DNA of 40,375 bases from Allomuricauda sp. TMED12 (GTDB lineage Bacteria; Bacteroidota; Bacteroidia; Flavobacteriales; Flavobacteriaceae), in the NCBI GenBank assembly GCA_002167435.2, contig NHBR02000139.1, positions 1-40,375 of the forward strand, read 5' to 3'. Shown here in pieces: positions 16,172 to 25,049 of the stretch (position 1 is the stretch's first letter; every line of letters begins with the position of its first letter). The translations under genes were made by a program, and so were the position numbers. The notes beneath the pieces are model-generated. The model saw only the letters and a program-made list of their open reading frames with translations, was not told where the DNA came from and searched no databases.

Positions 16172-17002
16172 TTATTCCCTTCTTTTAAGGATGTAAATCA
16201 AGGAAGAATGCTCCTTGGTGAAGATGGCCATGAGGTTGGACCACAAACCAACAAAAAACGAACTAATAAGGTACAGCTTGTTCTCCTTATATTTTTCCGA
16301 AAGCATAGAGACATAAAAAGCATCGAACCACATGGGTCTAATTTTGACGACCTCCATTTGATGGCGAGCAAAAATTTTGGAAATGGATGTTTTGGAAAAA
16401 TGCCAAAGGTGCCTAGGAACATCGTAGGCGGCCCAATGGGTTTTATAATATTTGGCATCAAAGGATTTGAAATTGGGAACGGCGATGACCAATACCCCAT
16501 CTTTTTCCAAAAGCTCAACCAATGTTTTTATTTGTTTTTCCAAATTGGGCAAATGCTCCAAAACATGCCAAAGGGTAATTGCCTGAAATTTTTGTCCTGA
16601 CACATCTTCCAAACTGGTTTGAAGCTCTACTCCTTTTTTATGGGCCAACTGTCTGGCCCTATCATTTGGCTCTACTCCAACCACAGAAAAACCCGAATCT
16701 CGTGCCAAAATCAAGAAATCACCAGTACCAGCACCCAAATCAAGGAGGTTCACAGGTTTATCTAACTGATTTTCAACTATTTGAAGTTTATTTTTCAGAT
16801 TTTTGCCCTTGACCAACTGATACAAGCGATCTGTAAGTGACTTTTTGGCGTCAGTATGCGAAATATAATCCTCACTTTCATAATAACGCGCAAGATTTTC
16901 TGGTTGCGGCCTAGTGACCAGCATGTCCAATTCTTCATCCCAATGCAATTCGAATGGTTCTCCGGAAACGGAAAAGTCTTTAGTTTTTAAAAACAACTTC
17001 AT
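16172..17002 (-). CDS. Class I SAM-dependent methyltransferase (Methyltransf_23 type)
   Basis: 276 residues from the ATG at 17002 (MKLFLKTKDFSVSGEPF). The alternative ATG at 17029 adds nine residues inside the previous gene. The Rossmann-fold motifs are clear: LLDLGAGTGDFLILA (about 85-99, SAM-binding motif I), VVGVEPND with the acidic ribose-binding glutamate, and ITLWHVLEHLPN (motif II/III). Then comes LVIAVPNFKSFDAKYYKTHW and the VPRHLWHFS segment typical of the Methyltransf_23 group. The substrate cannot be read from the sequence. Members are often found with glycan or lipid loci. It overlaps the end of the lipoprotein gene upstream by 23 bases and is probably coupled to it. Confidence 0.88.
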   Translation of the reverse strand: MKLFLKTKDFSVSGEPFELHWDEELDMLVTRPQPENLARYYESEDYISHTDAKKSLTDRLYQLVKGKNLKNKLQIVENQLDKPVNLLDLGAGTGDFLILARDSGFSVVGVEPNDRARQLAHKKGVELQTSLEDVSGQKFQAITLWHVLEHLPNLEKQIKTLVELLEKDGVLVIAVPNFKSFDAKYYKTHWAAYDVPRHLWHFSKTSISKIFARHQMEVVKIRPMWFDAFYVSMLSEKYKENKLYLISSFFVGLWSNLMAIFTKEHSSLIYILKRRE

Positions 17003-17525
17003 TGTAATTATCGGTAGCCAAATATTCATTTTTCAAATCCCGAAGATAGGATAAAACTATGTCCCTCGAAACAGAGCCCTCTATCAAACAATCTTTTTCG
17101 GTATCGCTAAAAACTTCCATTGCGATATACCAATTTCCCGTTCGTGATGAATATGCCTCTTCCAAGATGGGGTCCATATCCGCGGTTTGATTTAAAATCA
17201 CATCAAAAGCCATTGGAATTAAATTAATGGTCTTGGTTGGAATCTCAACTTCGTAAAATGAAAAGTAAAAGGTATTGTCTTGAATTGAAAATGGCACTTG
17301 GACATCTACGTAATAATCCTTGAGTTGAAATTTTGTATTGATGTAATTGTAAAATTCGTTAGCGTCCTTTGGGTCCTCAAAAACAAAAACAGTTTTTTTT
17401 GGAAGCCCCTTTTTAAATCGCTTTCCCTTCGCCAATTTATAATCTTTGATATTCGGCGCAATACGAATTGGAATACAAGAATTCAAAAAGATCAAAACAA
17501 AAATGGCTAGTAACGTTCGTTTCAT
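16980..17525 (-). CDS. Hypothetical lipoprotein
   Basis: 181 residues. MKRTLLAIFVLIFLNSC is a lipoprotein signal with the cysteine at position 17. The mature part has mixed alpha/beta character, starting PIRIAPNIKDYKLAKGKRFKKG and including VFVFEDPKDANEFYNYINTKF. I recall similar small flavobacterial lipoproteins of unknown role, but no family name. The gene overlaps the methyltransferase downstream. A perfect parS-like palindrome lies about 70 bases upstream of its start, between it and mnmG, so a promoter could lie near that site. I found no TAnnTTTG match. Confidence 0.8.
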   Translation of the reverse strand: MKRTLLAIFVLIFLNSCIPIRIAPNIKDYKLAKGKRFKKGLPKKTVFVFEDPKDANEFYNYINTKFQLKDYYVDVQVPFSIQDNTFYFSFYEVEIPTKTINLIPMAFDVILNQTADMDPILEEAYSSRTGNWYIAMEVFSDTEKDCLIEGSVSRDIVLSYLRDLKNEYLATDNYNEVVFKN

Positions 17526-17596
17526 CTGGCATAGTGTTATGTCGCATTGTAATCAAAAATTGAGCCATTTGCGACCTAAAACAAAGCAAAAAAACG

Positions 17597-17612
17597 TGTT
17601 CCACGTGGAACA
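17597..17612. other. parS: parS-like centromere site A (TGTTCCACGTGGAACA)
   Basis: A 16-bp perfect palindrome that fits the widely conserved ParB-binding parS consensus (TGTTnCACGTGnAACA). It lies in the intergenic space 9 bases beyond the mnmG stop codon. A second copy of its 14-bp core stands just beyond the other end of mnmG. The role is inferred from the sequence; parA and parB are outside the window. Confidence 0.82.
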
Positions 17613-17621
17613 GTTTTAAAT

Positions 17622-19490
17622 CTATCTGCCTAAATAAACCAAAAGAACACTAATGTCGGCGGGAGAAACACCGCTGATTCTTGATGCCTGGGATATGGTT
17701 GTGGGTTGAATGAATTCCAGCTTTTCTCTCGCTTCGTATGACAAGGATTTTAACTTGCTGTAATCAAAATTATCAGGAATGCGGACGTTTTCCAATCGCT
17801 GAAGCTTGTCCGCATTGGTTTTTTCTTTGGCAATATACCCAGAGTATTTAACCTGTATTTCGGCCTGCTCCAATACTTCGGAATCCAACTCATTCTCCTT
17901 AACAAATTCAGAAACGGAATCCAATTGAAGCATGTGGTCCATAGTTACTTTTGGTCTAGAAAACACCTTGAACAACTTATCAGATTGTTTGACCAAGGAG
18001 GAGTCCAAGGACTCCAAAATAGGGTTGATTTCATCCGTGGTGAAGCTCGTCTTTTTAAAGAAGTGCACAAAACTATCCGACTTGCTCATCTTCTCCTCCA
18101 TCCTTTTGAGACGTTCTACTTTAGCCAAACCTATTTCATAACCCTTCGGCGTAAGCCGTAGATCGGCATTGTCTTGACGCAATAACGTTCTATATTCAGC
18201 CCTAGAAGTAAACATTCGATACGGTTCTTCCGTTCCCTTTGTAATCAAATCATCCACCAAAACGCCAATGTAAGCTTCGTCTCTTTTTAAAATAAAGGGT
18301 TCCTTTTCATTCACTTTTAAGTGGGCATTGATTCCTGCCATTAAACCTTGTGAAGCTGCTTCTTCATAACCCGTAGTGCCATTGATTTGACCTGCAAAAT
18401 AGAGATTGTTGACCAACTTGGTTTCGAGTGTGTGCTTTAATTGAGTGGGTGGAAAATAATCATATTCGATCGCATAACCCGGCCTGAAGAACTTCACGTT
18501 TTCGAACCCCTTTACAGATTTTAAGGCTCTATACTGAACATCCTCGGGCAAGGAGGTAGAAAAACCATTGACATACATTTCCACGGTATCCCATCCCTCT
18601 GGCTCGACAAAAATTTGATGGGAATCCTTATCCGCAAAACGATTGATCTTATCCTCAATGGAAGGGCAATAACGTGGTCCAATACTTTTAATTCTGCCAT
18701 TAAACATTGGTGATCTTTCAAAGCCTTCTCGGAGTAAATCATGAACCAATTTACTGGTATGAGTCATATGACAATCACGTTGCGTTTGTAGAATTGGTGT
18801 ATTCAAATAAGAGAATTTTTCCGGAGAATCGTCTCCGGGCTGCACAATCATTTTAGAATAATCCAACGATCTACCATCAACTCTTGGAGGGGTTCCAGTT
18901 TTCATTCGTCCACTATCAAAACCCAACTCTACCAATTGCTCTGTAATACCTGTGGCAGCTTTTTCACCGGCTCTACCACCACCTAATTGTTTTTCTCCAA
19001 TATGGATTAAACCATTCAAAAAAGTGCCATTGGTCAATACCACGGCTTTGGCCCTGATCTCTAAACCAAGGCTTGTTTTCACACCTACTACGCTATCCCC
19101 TTCTATTAATAAACCATTGACCATTTCTTGATAGAAATCTGCATTCGGCGTATTCTCCAAAGCCATTCTCCACTCCTCCGCAAAACGCATTCTGTCGTTC
19201 TGCGCCCGTGGACTCCACATTGCTGGTCCTTTGGATTTGTTGAGCATTTTAAACTGTATGGCAGACTTATCGGTAACGATTCCACTATAGCCTCCAAGCG
19301 CATCGATCTCTCGAACTATTTGGCCCTTTGCGATTCCACCCATAGCGGGATTGCAAGACATTTGTCCAATGGTTTGAAGGTTCATCGTAACCAACAAAGT
19401 GCTTGAACCCATGTTGGCAGCTGCAGCAGTTGCTTCTGCTCCTGCATGCCCTCCGCCTACAACAATAACATCATATTCCTTTTCAAACAT
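17622..19490 (-). CDS. mnmG: tRNA uridine-5-carboxymethylaminomethyl modification enzyme MnmG (GidA)
   Basis: 622 residues, the usual length. The FAD-binding Rossmann motif VVGGGHAGAEATAAAANMG lies at residues 10-28. The conserved NPAMGGIAKGQIVREID (about 47-63) and the tRNA-binding EEPYRMFTSRAEYR (about 415-428) follow. The C-terminal helical domain ends in GVSPADISVLLVYLGR, a GidA signature. With MnmE it installs the cmnm5 group on wobble uridine 34 of several tRNAs. The ATG is 2 bases after the ybeY stop, so the genes are coupled (DUF4175-like, ybeY, mnmG). Each end of the gene is flanked by a parS-like palindrome. mnmG is near oriC in many bacteria. Confidence 0.98.
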   Translation of the reverse strand: MFEKEYDVIVVGGGHAGAEATAAAANMGSSTLLVTMNLQTIGQMSCNPAMGGIAKGQIVREIDALGGYSGIVTDKSAIQFKMLNKSKGPAMWSPRAQNDRMRFAEEWRMALENTPNADFYQEMVNGLLIEGDSVVGVKTSLGLEIRAKAVVLTNGTFLNGLIHIGEKQLGGGRAGEKAATGITEQLVELGFDSGRMKTGTPPRVDGRSLDYSKMIVQPGDDSPEKFSYLNTPILQTQRDCHMTHTSKLVHDLLREGFERSPMFNGRIKSIGPRYCPSIEDKINRFADKDSHQIFVEPEGWDTVEMYVNGFSTSLPEDVQYRALKSVKGFENVKFFRPGYAIEYDYFPPTQLKHTLETKLVNNLYFAGQINGTTGYEEAASQGLMAGINAHLKVNEKEPFILKRDEAYIGVLVDDLITKGTEEPYRMFTSRAEYRTLLRQDNADLRLTPKGYEIGLAKVERLKRMEEKMSKSDSFVHFFKKTSFTTDEINPILESLDSSLVKQSDKLFKVFSRPKVTMDHMLQLDSVSEFVKENELDSEVLEQAEIQVKYSGYIAKEKTNADKLQRLENVRIPDNFDYSKLKSLSYEAREKLEFIQPTTISQASRISGVSPADISVLLVYLGR

Positions 19491-19492
19491 AC

Positions 19493-19912
19493 CTATGGTT
19501 CCACGTGGAACATTTTGATTTTTTCCTCTTCCTTTTCTCTCATTATCTTCTTCTCCTCTATAGACTTGTCACCAAATCCAGCCAAGTGAAGGATCCCATG
19601 ACTCATCACCCTTCTTAATTCATTTAAAAACTCAACATCAAACTTCCTGGCGTTATCTTCTACCCTGTCCGTAGATATAAATATATCGCCAGAAATAATC
19701 TTCCCATCCGTGTAATCGAATGTGATAATATCAGTAAAAGTGTCGTGGTTTAAATACTCCTTGTTGAGCTCTAAAAGGTATTCATCAGAGCAAAAAATAT
19801 AATCAATTTGACCCACAGAAAAGCCTTCTGAAATTATTACCCTGTTTATCCAATCGACATAGTCGGGTTTGTTTTGTATTACCAACTCACTTTTAAAATG
19901 GAACTCAATCAT
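19493..19912 (-). CDS. ybeY: Endoribonuclease YbeY (rRNA maturation)
   Basis: 139 residues. The metal-binding motif SHGILHLAGFGDKS is at 104-117. Histidines 105 and 109 are kept, while the third ligand position of the HGxLHLxGYDH motif is D115, a change I associate with Bacteroidetes YbeY proteins. The upstream FTDIITFDY (about 59-67) is the family's T-D-VLSF-like strand. YbeY takes part in 16S rRNA 3'-end maturation and ribosome quality control. The start overlaps the DUF4175-like gene by 8 bases and mnmG starts 2 bases after its stop. Its last codons double as a parS-like palindrome, so the C-terminal residues FHVEP may be imposed by the DNA site. Confidence 0.94.
   Translation of the reverse strand: MIEFHFKSELVIQNKPDYVDWINRVIISEGFSVGQIDYIFCSDEYLLELNKEYLNHDTFTDIITFDYTDGKIISGDIFISTDRVEDNARKFDVEFLNELRRVMSHGILHLAGFGDKSIEEKKIMREKEEEKIKMFHVEP
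19498..19511. other. parS: parS-like centromere site B (GTTCCACGTGGAAC) inside the end of ybeY
   Basis: A perfect 14-bp copy of the parS core, flanked by G and A rather than T and A. On the minus strand it encodes the last residues of YbeY (MFHVEP before TAG) and ends 7 bases before the mnmG ATG. Two such palindromes 1.9 kb apart are very unlikely by chance. Confidence 0.8.
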
Positions 19913-22900
19913 TATCGAAATAAACCTTTACTTTCTTCTCGAAATTTTGCCGCAAAGGTAAAGCTTGTCTATTTAATATTTCAATGCTATTCTGGTAATC
20001 TTGAAGTAGTTCGGGTTTTGTGGTAATAGGATTTCTAAACTGATTTAGATTTGTATTGCTTTCACGCTCCTTTTTGTCACCTTGTTCCATCGATGCATTT
20101 TCTAACTTCATCAATTGGTGCTGAATATTATTTGCCTTGCTTCGCGTGCGTTCGGTGATTCCATTATCCAACAAATCATTCTCAAAATCCTCCATTTGTC
20201 GAATAAGCTTTTCAGCTAAATTCTTGTCCGAGGAACGCATCATATCCTCCAACTGCCGCTCCAAATTCTCACGTAAAAACTGTTGCTCTTTATAAATTTC
20301 ATAGACCTCATTAAGATCCATTTCCCCTAATCCGTTGCCGCCGGATTGAGAACCCTTTCCATCATCTCCTCCCTTTTTACCTTTCTCTCCCTGTCCTTGA
20401 CCTCCTTTTTCTCCCTCTTGTTGACCACCCTCATTTTCGCCTTTTTCCTCTCCCTGACCTTGAGACTGCTTGCCCTTCTGCCCTGAGCCATTCATCTTTT
20501 CTTGAATACCCTGTTGTCCCTTAATGATATCGGGTAATTGAAAATCCTGGCCCTGACCTTGTCCTTGACCCAGGTTCATGTTCTGCTGCATATTATCCAA
20601 TATATTCGCCAAGAAATCCGCTAAAGCATTGGTAGAATTGATTACATATTGTTGATAAGAAGCGCCTTGGTAAATTTGATTCTCAGCAATACTCTCCAAA
20701 GATTTATCAATATTGTAATAGACCTTGGTGATTTGCTCATTCACAAATTCTGAAAGTTCAGCTCTACGTAATGAAAGGGCGAACAAACTATCGTCAACGT
20801 GCTCGAATAACCTTCTAAGGTTTTGTTGATCCTTGACGGTCCGTGAGAACTGGGAAATGTCTACATCAGCACTTTGAATGTTATCAAAAAGATTCTCCTG
20901 TTTGAAAGAAAAAGTAACCAGATTATCCAGAATCTGACGTAACATCTCGGCATCTTCCGCGTCCGTTTCACCACCTCCCATTGAACTTGACTTCATAGAT
21001 TGGCTCATCTCTCTCATCTTCTGCGCGGCAGACTTCTGTTTCTTTGATGCATTGTTTCCTGCTTCTTGCTTCTCTTTTGGTTGCGAAGATTTCTCCATAA
21101 CCTGATGCTTATTGATTTCTTCCAAAGCATCCTTTTGATCCTGTTTTACACCATCAGTCTTCTTTTGGTCTGTATTCAGCTCTAAGGGTTTCTGTAACTT
21201 CCGATTGTCCTTTTCCAATTCGCGGATGTCATTTTCCAATTTATTGAATTGCTCGTTCAGTTTTTCCTGATTCACCTCACTATCCTCTTTAATCTCAGAA
21301 ATTGACAAATCCTCCTGTTTTTTGGCCAACTCATCTAACTCCTTTGAAATTTGTGCAGCTTTCTCGGTTACATAATAACGTTTGGTCAACTCTAAAATTT
21401 GTTCAAGGTTACGTGTATTTTTCCCTTGATTTTTACCCAACTCTTCCAAACGTTTTTGAAGATCTTCCTTATCAATTTTATCAGCAATTCTATTTAGCTC
21501 TTCCAACAGCTCGGCATTCTTTTTTGCTTCTGCCTCTTGTCGTTCCAAACGTTCCTGAAGCATCTTCTTCATTTCTGAATCTTCAGCATTCTTATCTAGG
21601 CTTTTATTCAAGTCCCGACTAAACTTCTGCATTAATTCTTCCTGCTTTTTTTGTTGCTGCAAAAAGTTCTTGATCTGACTCTTATCCTCAAAACTTAGGG
21701 ACTTCTCTTCCTTCTGGATATTATTTATTTCGGAAAGTGTTTCTTCCTGTTGCTTTAAATTCTTTAGGGATTCCCCCATTTGGTTAAGCGTAGAATTTTG
21801 AAACTCTAACTCCCTGTTATTCAATTCATTATCATTATAAAAAGATGCGTCAAAAACGGGGCTCTTGGTAACCTTTCCGCCTCTAACCCCATCATTGTCA
21901 ACGACTTCAAAGTATAATTTATACTTCTTGCCCGGTTCCAGCTTCAAACCTGACGGAAACGTATAATAAAACTGATAGACATTAGTACTTGGAGACTCGA
22001 GAGATATTCGCTGTACATTGTTGATGTCATCCGAAGGGTAGCTAACCAATCGTATTTCCTTTAGTCCATGATCATCTGCCGCTTGGCCCGTAAAATATGA
22101 CTGATTTGGATTCAATGAATCCAGTACCTGATCCACTTGAACTGTTGCCTTTTCATCTTTGATAACATTGAGTCGATAGGCCAATATCTCAAAATTCTGC
22201 ACCTTACTGTTTGATGTACTCAGTTCATAATCAAAATCTGTGTACAGCCGTATGGAATTGGTAAACAGGTCGTCCTCCTTATGGAATGAAAGTGTAGAAT
22301 CGGAGGCGATCATTCTAATCTCATCCACGTGATCTCCTTGGATTTTCCAAGTTGCTCTTGTGCCTTCAGGAACTTCGGCATTGCCCGTTCCGGTAATCAC
22401 TTCTGGAATCAAATTAAGGTACTTTGGGTATTCTAGCTCCAAAACAAAATCAACCAAAGTTGGTGTTCGGTAACTAGAAATGGAATAGCTTCTCGAGTTC
22501 CATCCGTTCGCTGTTAAATAAAAGCTCGTTTCTTGTACGGGTGCTTCAAATCTATATTCGTAGAACTCCCCTTTACGCTGCATTACCAATTCTTCTCCGT
22601 TCATCACCATTTGCACATTGTCCGGTCGCACATCTCCCACTGTTTTTACCCGGACGATCAATGGTTGATTATCCATTACCTCTAAACTGGAATTCATTAC
22701 TTGGAAGGAAAAGGGTGCCGGCCGTTCGTAAGCCATATCGTAATGCATCACTCTTTGGTGTGAATTGAAAAAAGAAACAATGTCTCCCGTAATCCATATA
22801 AAGGCAAACAGGACCACAGGAACTAAAATATACTTCGCATACCTATAACTGTCATTTAAATCAACTGCTTCAGCAAAAGGAACAGGCCCTAAATTAGATG

Positions 22901-23294
22901 CACGCTGTTCAATACTGGCCATCAACAAATCGGACTTCTGTTGGTTCTCGGACAACTCCAATAGATTAAGCAACTTGTCATCCACATTCGGGAAGTGCTT
23001 TCCTATCAGTTGCGAAGCAGCTCTATTATCGATTCCGTCACGAATCTTAAAGAGATACAACAAAGGAACGGCGATGTAACGATATATAAGATACAATTCC
23101 ACCAAAAGAAACACAATGAAAAGAGTGAGTCTCCACGACTCATTCAACCACAAAACATACTCAAAATAGGTAATGGCCATCCAAAATAACGTGCCTAAAG
23201 TCAAAAACAGAAAGATTCCCTTTATCAATTGTTTCGTGTAAAACCGTTTGATAAACTGCTCTAGCTTTGCTATTATGTTGTTGTATGCGTTCAA
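19905..23294 (-). CDS. Large membrane-anchored coiled-coil protein (DUF4175 family)
   Basis: 1129 residues. The frame has no upstream ATG: an in-frame TAA lies 12 bases before the TTG at 23294, and the next ATG is only at codon 39 inside a membrane helix. A TTG start is therefore best, and MNAYNNIIAKLEQFIKRFYT resembles the start of related proteins. Two membrane helices follow (about 27-48 and 57-82), then a third near 150-170, a beta-rich extracytoplasmic region (about 185-500), long charged coiled coils (about 500-760), a Gln/Gly/Lys low-complexity tract (about 900-990, many GQG units) and a final helical part. I recall this as a Bacteroidetes family of unknown function, sometimes misnamed ATPase. 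It overlaps ybeY by 8 bases. Confidence 0.85.
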   Translation of the reverse strand: MNAYNNIIAKLEQFIKRFYTKQLIKGIFLFLTLGTLFWMAITYFEYVLWLNESWRLTLFIVFLLVELYLIYRYIAVPLLYLFKIRDGIDNRAASQLIGKHFPNVDDKLLNLLELSENQQKSDLLMASIEQRASNLGPVPFAEAVDLNDSYRYAKYILVPVVLFAFIWITGDIVSFFNSHQRVMHYDMAYERPAPFSFQVMNSSLEVMDNQPLIVRVKTVGDVRPDNVQMVMNGEELVMQRKGEFYEYRFEAPVQETSFYLTANGWNSRSYSISSYRTPTLVDFVLELEYPKYLNLIPEVITGTGNAEVPEGTRATWKIQGDHVDEIRMIASDSTLSFHKEDDLFTNSIRLYTDFDYELSTSNSKVQNFEILAYRLNVIKDEKATVQVDQVLDSLNPNQSYFTGQAADDHGLKEIRLVSYPSDDINNVQRISLESPSTNVYQFYYTFPSGLKLEPGKKYKLYFEVVDNDGVRGGKVTKSPVFDASFYNDNELNNRELEFQNSTLNQMGESLKNLKQQEETLSEINNIQKEEKSLSFEDKSQIKNFLQQQKKQEELMQKFSRDLNKSLDKNAEDSEMKKMLQERLERQEAEAKKNAELLEELNRIADKIDKEDLQKRLEELGKNQGKNTRNLEQILELTKRYYVTEKAAQISKELDELAKKQEDLSISEIKEDSEVNQEKLNEQFNKLENDIRELEKDNRKLQKPLELNTDQKKTDGVKQDQKDALEEINKHQVMEKSSQPKEKQEAGNNASKKQKSAAQKMREMSQSMKSSSMGGGETDAEDAEMLRQILDNLVTFSFKQENLFDNIQSADVDISQFSRTVKDQQNLRRLFEHVDDSLFALSLRRAELSEFVNEQITKVYYNIDKSLESIAENQIYQGASYQQYVINSTNALADFLANILDNMQQNMNLGQGQGQGQDFQLPDIIKGQQGIQEKMNGSGQKGKQSQGQGEEKGENEGGQQEGEKGGQGQGEKGKKGGDDGKGSQSGGNGLGEMDLNEVYEIYKEQQFLRENLERQLEDMMRSSDKNLAEKLIRQMEDFENDLLDNGITERTRSKANNIQHQLMKLENASMEQGDKKERESNTNLNQFRNPITTKPELLQDYQNSIEILNRQALPLRQNFEKKVKVYFDND

Positions 23295-23432
23295 AATAGG
23301 GGTTTAATTATTACCAAATTACCTGATCCGTTGGAAATCAACAGAAAAATTTTGTTAAACCTTGATACATCTACCATTGCAAGCCAAACAAAAGACAGCG
23401 GATAAATGCTTTCCTGTTCATTGGCGGCAATG

Positions 23433-23440
23433 TATCTTTG
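23433..23440 (+). promoter_or_regulatory. -7 element TATCTTTG for gltX
   Basis: Perfect TAnnTTTG match 20 bases before the gltX ATG. A weak -33-like TTTC lies at about 23410-23413. The surrounding AATGTATCTTTG is shared with the holB promoter. Confidence 0.5.
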
Positions 23441-23460
23441 CCACATAATCATACCTTATT

Positions 23461-24957
23461 ATGAGTCAAAAAGTACGTGTTCGATTTGCACCCAGCCCAA
23501 CAGGGCCTTTACATATTGGTGGTCTGCGAACCGCCCTGTTCAATTATTTGTTTGCCAAGAAAAATGGTGGTGATTTTGTGCTTCGTATTGAAGATACCGA
23601 TCAAAACCGTTTTGTTGAAGGTGCAGAAGAATATATCGTCGAAGCCTTGAACTGGTGTGGAATTCCGTTTGATGAAGGCCCTGGCAAAGAAGGTGATTTT
23701 GGACCATACCGACAAAGTGAGCGCAAACAACTATACAAATCCTATGCACTAAAACTTATTGAAAAAGGCAAGGCCTATTATGCTTTTGATACGGCTGAAA
23801 CTTTAGATCACCATAGAAAAGATCATGAGGCAAAAGGAAAAACATTTATTTACAATTGGCATAACCGATTAAAGTTGACGAACTCACTTTCTTTATCCAA
23901 TGAAGAAGTGAAAGAAAAAATAGTTGCGGGCGAAGATTACGTTATCCGATTCAAGTCTCCAGAGAATGAAGAATTACTACTAAACGATATCATCCGTGGG
24001 GAAATAAAAATAGACACCAATATTCTTGACGATAAGGTTCTCTTTAAAAGCGATGGGATGCCCACCTACCATTTGGCCAATATTGTGGATGACCATCAAA
24101 TGCAAATTACCCACGTCATCCGTGGTGAAGAATGGTTACCGTCCTTAGCCTTGCACACCTTACTATATGATGCCTTTGGATGGGAGGCTCCACAGTTTGC
24201 TCACCTACCATTGATTATGAAGCCCGTTGGTAAAGGAAAATTGAGCAAGCGTGATGGTGAAAAAGGAGGCTTTCCCGTATTTCCGATCACGTGGAACCAA
24301 TCCGAAGGGTATCGCGAAGCTGGCTTTTTCCCAGAAGCGGTTGTAAACTTCTTGGCATTATTAGGGTGGAATCCAGGAACCGAACAGGAGATTTTTAGCT
24401 TGGAAGAATTGGTGAACACTTTCACTTTGGAACGTGTAAACAAGTCCGGAGCGCGTTTTGATCCAGAAAAGAACAATTGGTATAATCAGCAGTGGCTCCA
24501 AAGAAAAAGTGATGATGAACTGGCCCAAATGTTCAATGCAGAACTTGATGCAAAAGGATTCTCAGCAGAACCCGAGTATATCAAACGAGTCGTATCCGCC
24601 ATTAAGGAACGCGCCTCGTTTGTGAAAGATTTCTGGGATTTATCCAATTATTTCTTCGAAGCGCCTTCGTCCTACAACGAAAAAGCTGTCAAAAAACAAT
24701 GGAAAGAAGGCACTCCTGAAATAATGAATGGTGTTACCAATATTTTGGAAAACATCAATGATTTTGAATCTTCCATTATAGAGGAAAAAGTAAAAACATG
24801 GATTTCAGAAAGCGAACTTTCCTTTGGAAAAGTGATGCCGCCACTCCGTTTGGTTATTGTTGGTGATATGAAAGGGCCCCACCTTTTTGATATTATGGCC
24901 ATGATTGGTAAAGAGGAAAGTATAAACCGCATCAAAACAGCGGTTGCCCGACTTTAG
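23461..24957 (+). CDS. gltX: Glutamate--tRNA ligase
   Basis: 498 residues, normal for the class Ic bacterial enzyme. RFAPSPTGPLHIGGLRTALF (about 8-27) contains the HIGH-type motif, and KLSKRDG (about 260-266) is the KMSKS loop. RIEDTDQNRFVEGAEEYI, FKSDGMPTYHLANIVDDH and HVIRGEEWLPSLALH are also typical. The enzyme charges tRNA-Glu with glutamate. glnS is also present in this window (27268-28953), so glutamine charging need not go through the Glu-tRNA-Gln amidation route. It is divergent from the DUF4175-like gene and followed by an SPFH gene 92 bases downstream. Confidence 0.98.
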   Translation: MSQKVRVRFAPSPTGPLHIGGLRTALFNYLFAKKNGGDFVLRIEDTDQNRFVEGAEEYIVEALNWCGIPFDEGPGKEGDFGPYRQSERKQLYKSYALKLIEKGKAYYAFDTAETLDHHRKDHEAKGKTFIYNWHNRLKLTNSLSLSNEEVKEKIVAGEDYVIRFKSPENEELLLNDIIRGEIKIDTNILDDKVLFKSDGMPTYHLANIVDDHQMQITHVIRGEEWLPSLALHTLLYDAFGWEAPQFAHLPLIMKPVGKGKLSKRDGEKGGFPVFPITWNQSEGYREAGFFPEAVVNFLALLGWNPGTEQEIFSLEELVNTFTLERVNKSGARFDPEKNNWYNQQWLQRKSDDELAQMFNAELDAKGFSAEPEYIKRVVSAIKERASFVKDFWDLSNYFFEAPSSYNEKAVKKQWKEGTPEIMNGVTNILENINDFESSIIEEKVKTWISESELSFGKVMPPLRLVIVGDMKGPHLFDIMAMIGKEESINRIKTAVARL

Positions 24958-24989
24958 AATTGATGGAAGTGTAACATTATTTGACGAAT

Positions 24990-25008
24990 GGCTACTAATA
25001 CTATAGCC
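24990..25008 (+). repeat. Small hairpin between gltX and the SPFH gene
   Basis: GGCTA (24990-24994) pairs with TAGCC (25004-25008) across a 9-base loop, 33 bases after the gltX stop. There is no strong T run, so it may or may not act as a weak terminator. Confidence 0.25.
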
Positions 25009-25049
25009 AAGTTTCGTAATTTCCATTTCTAACATAAAATCTAAACACT

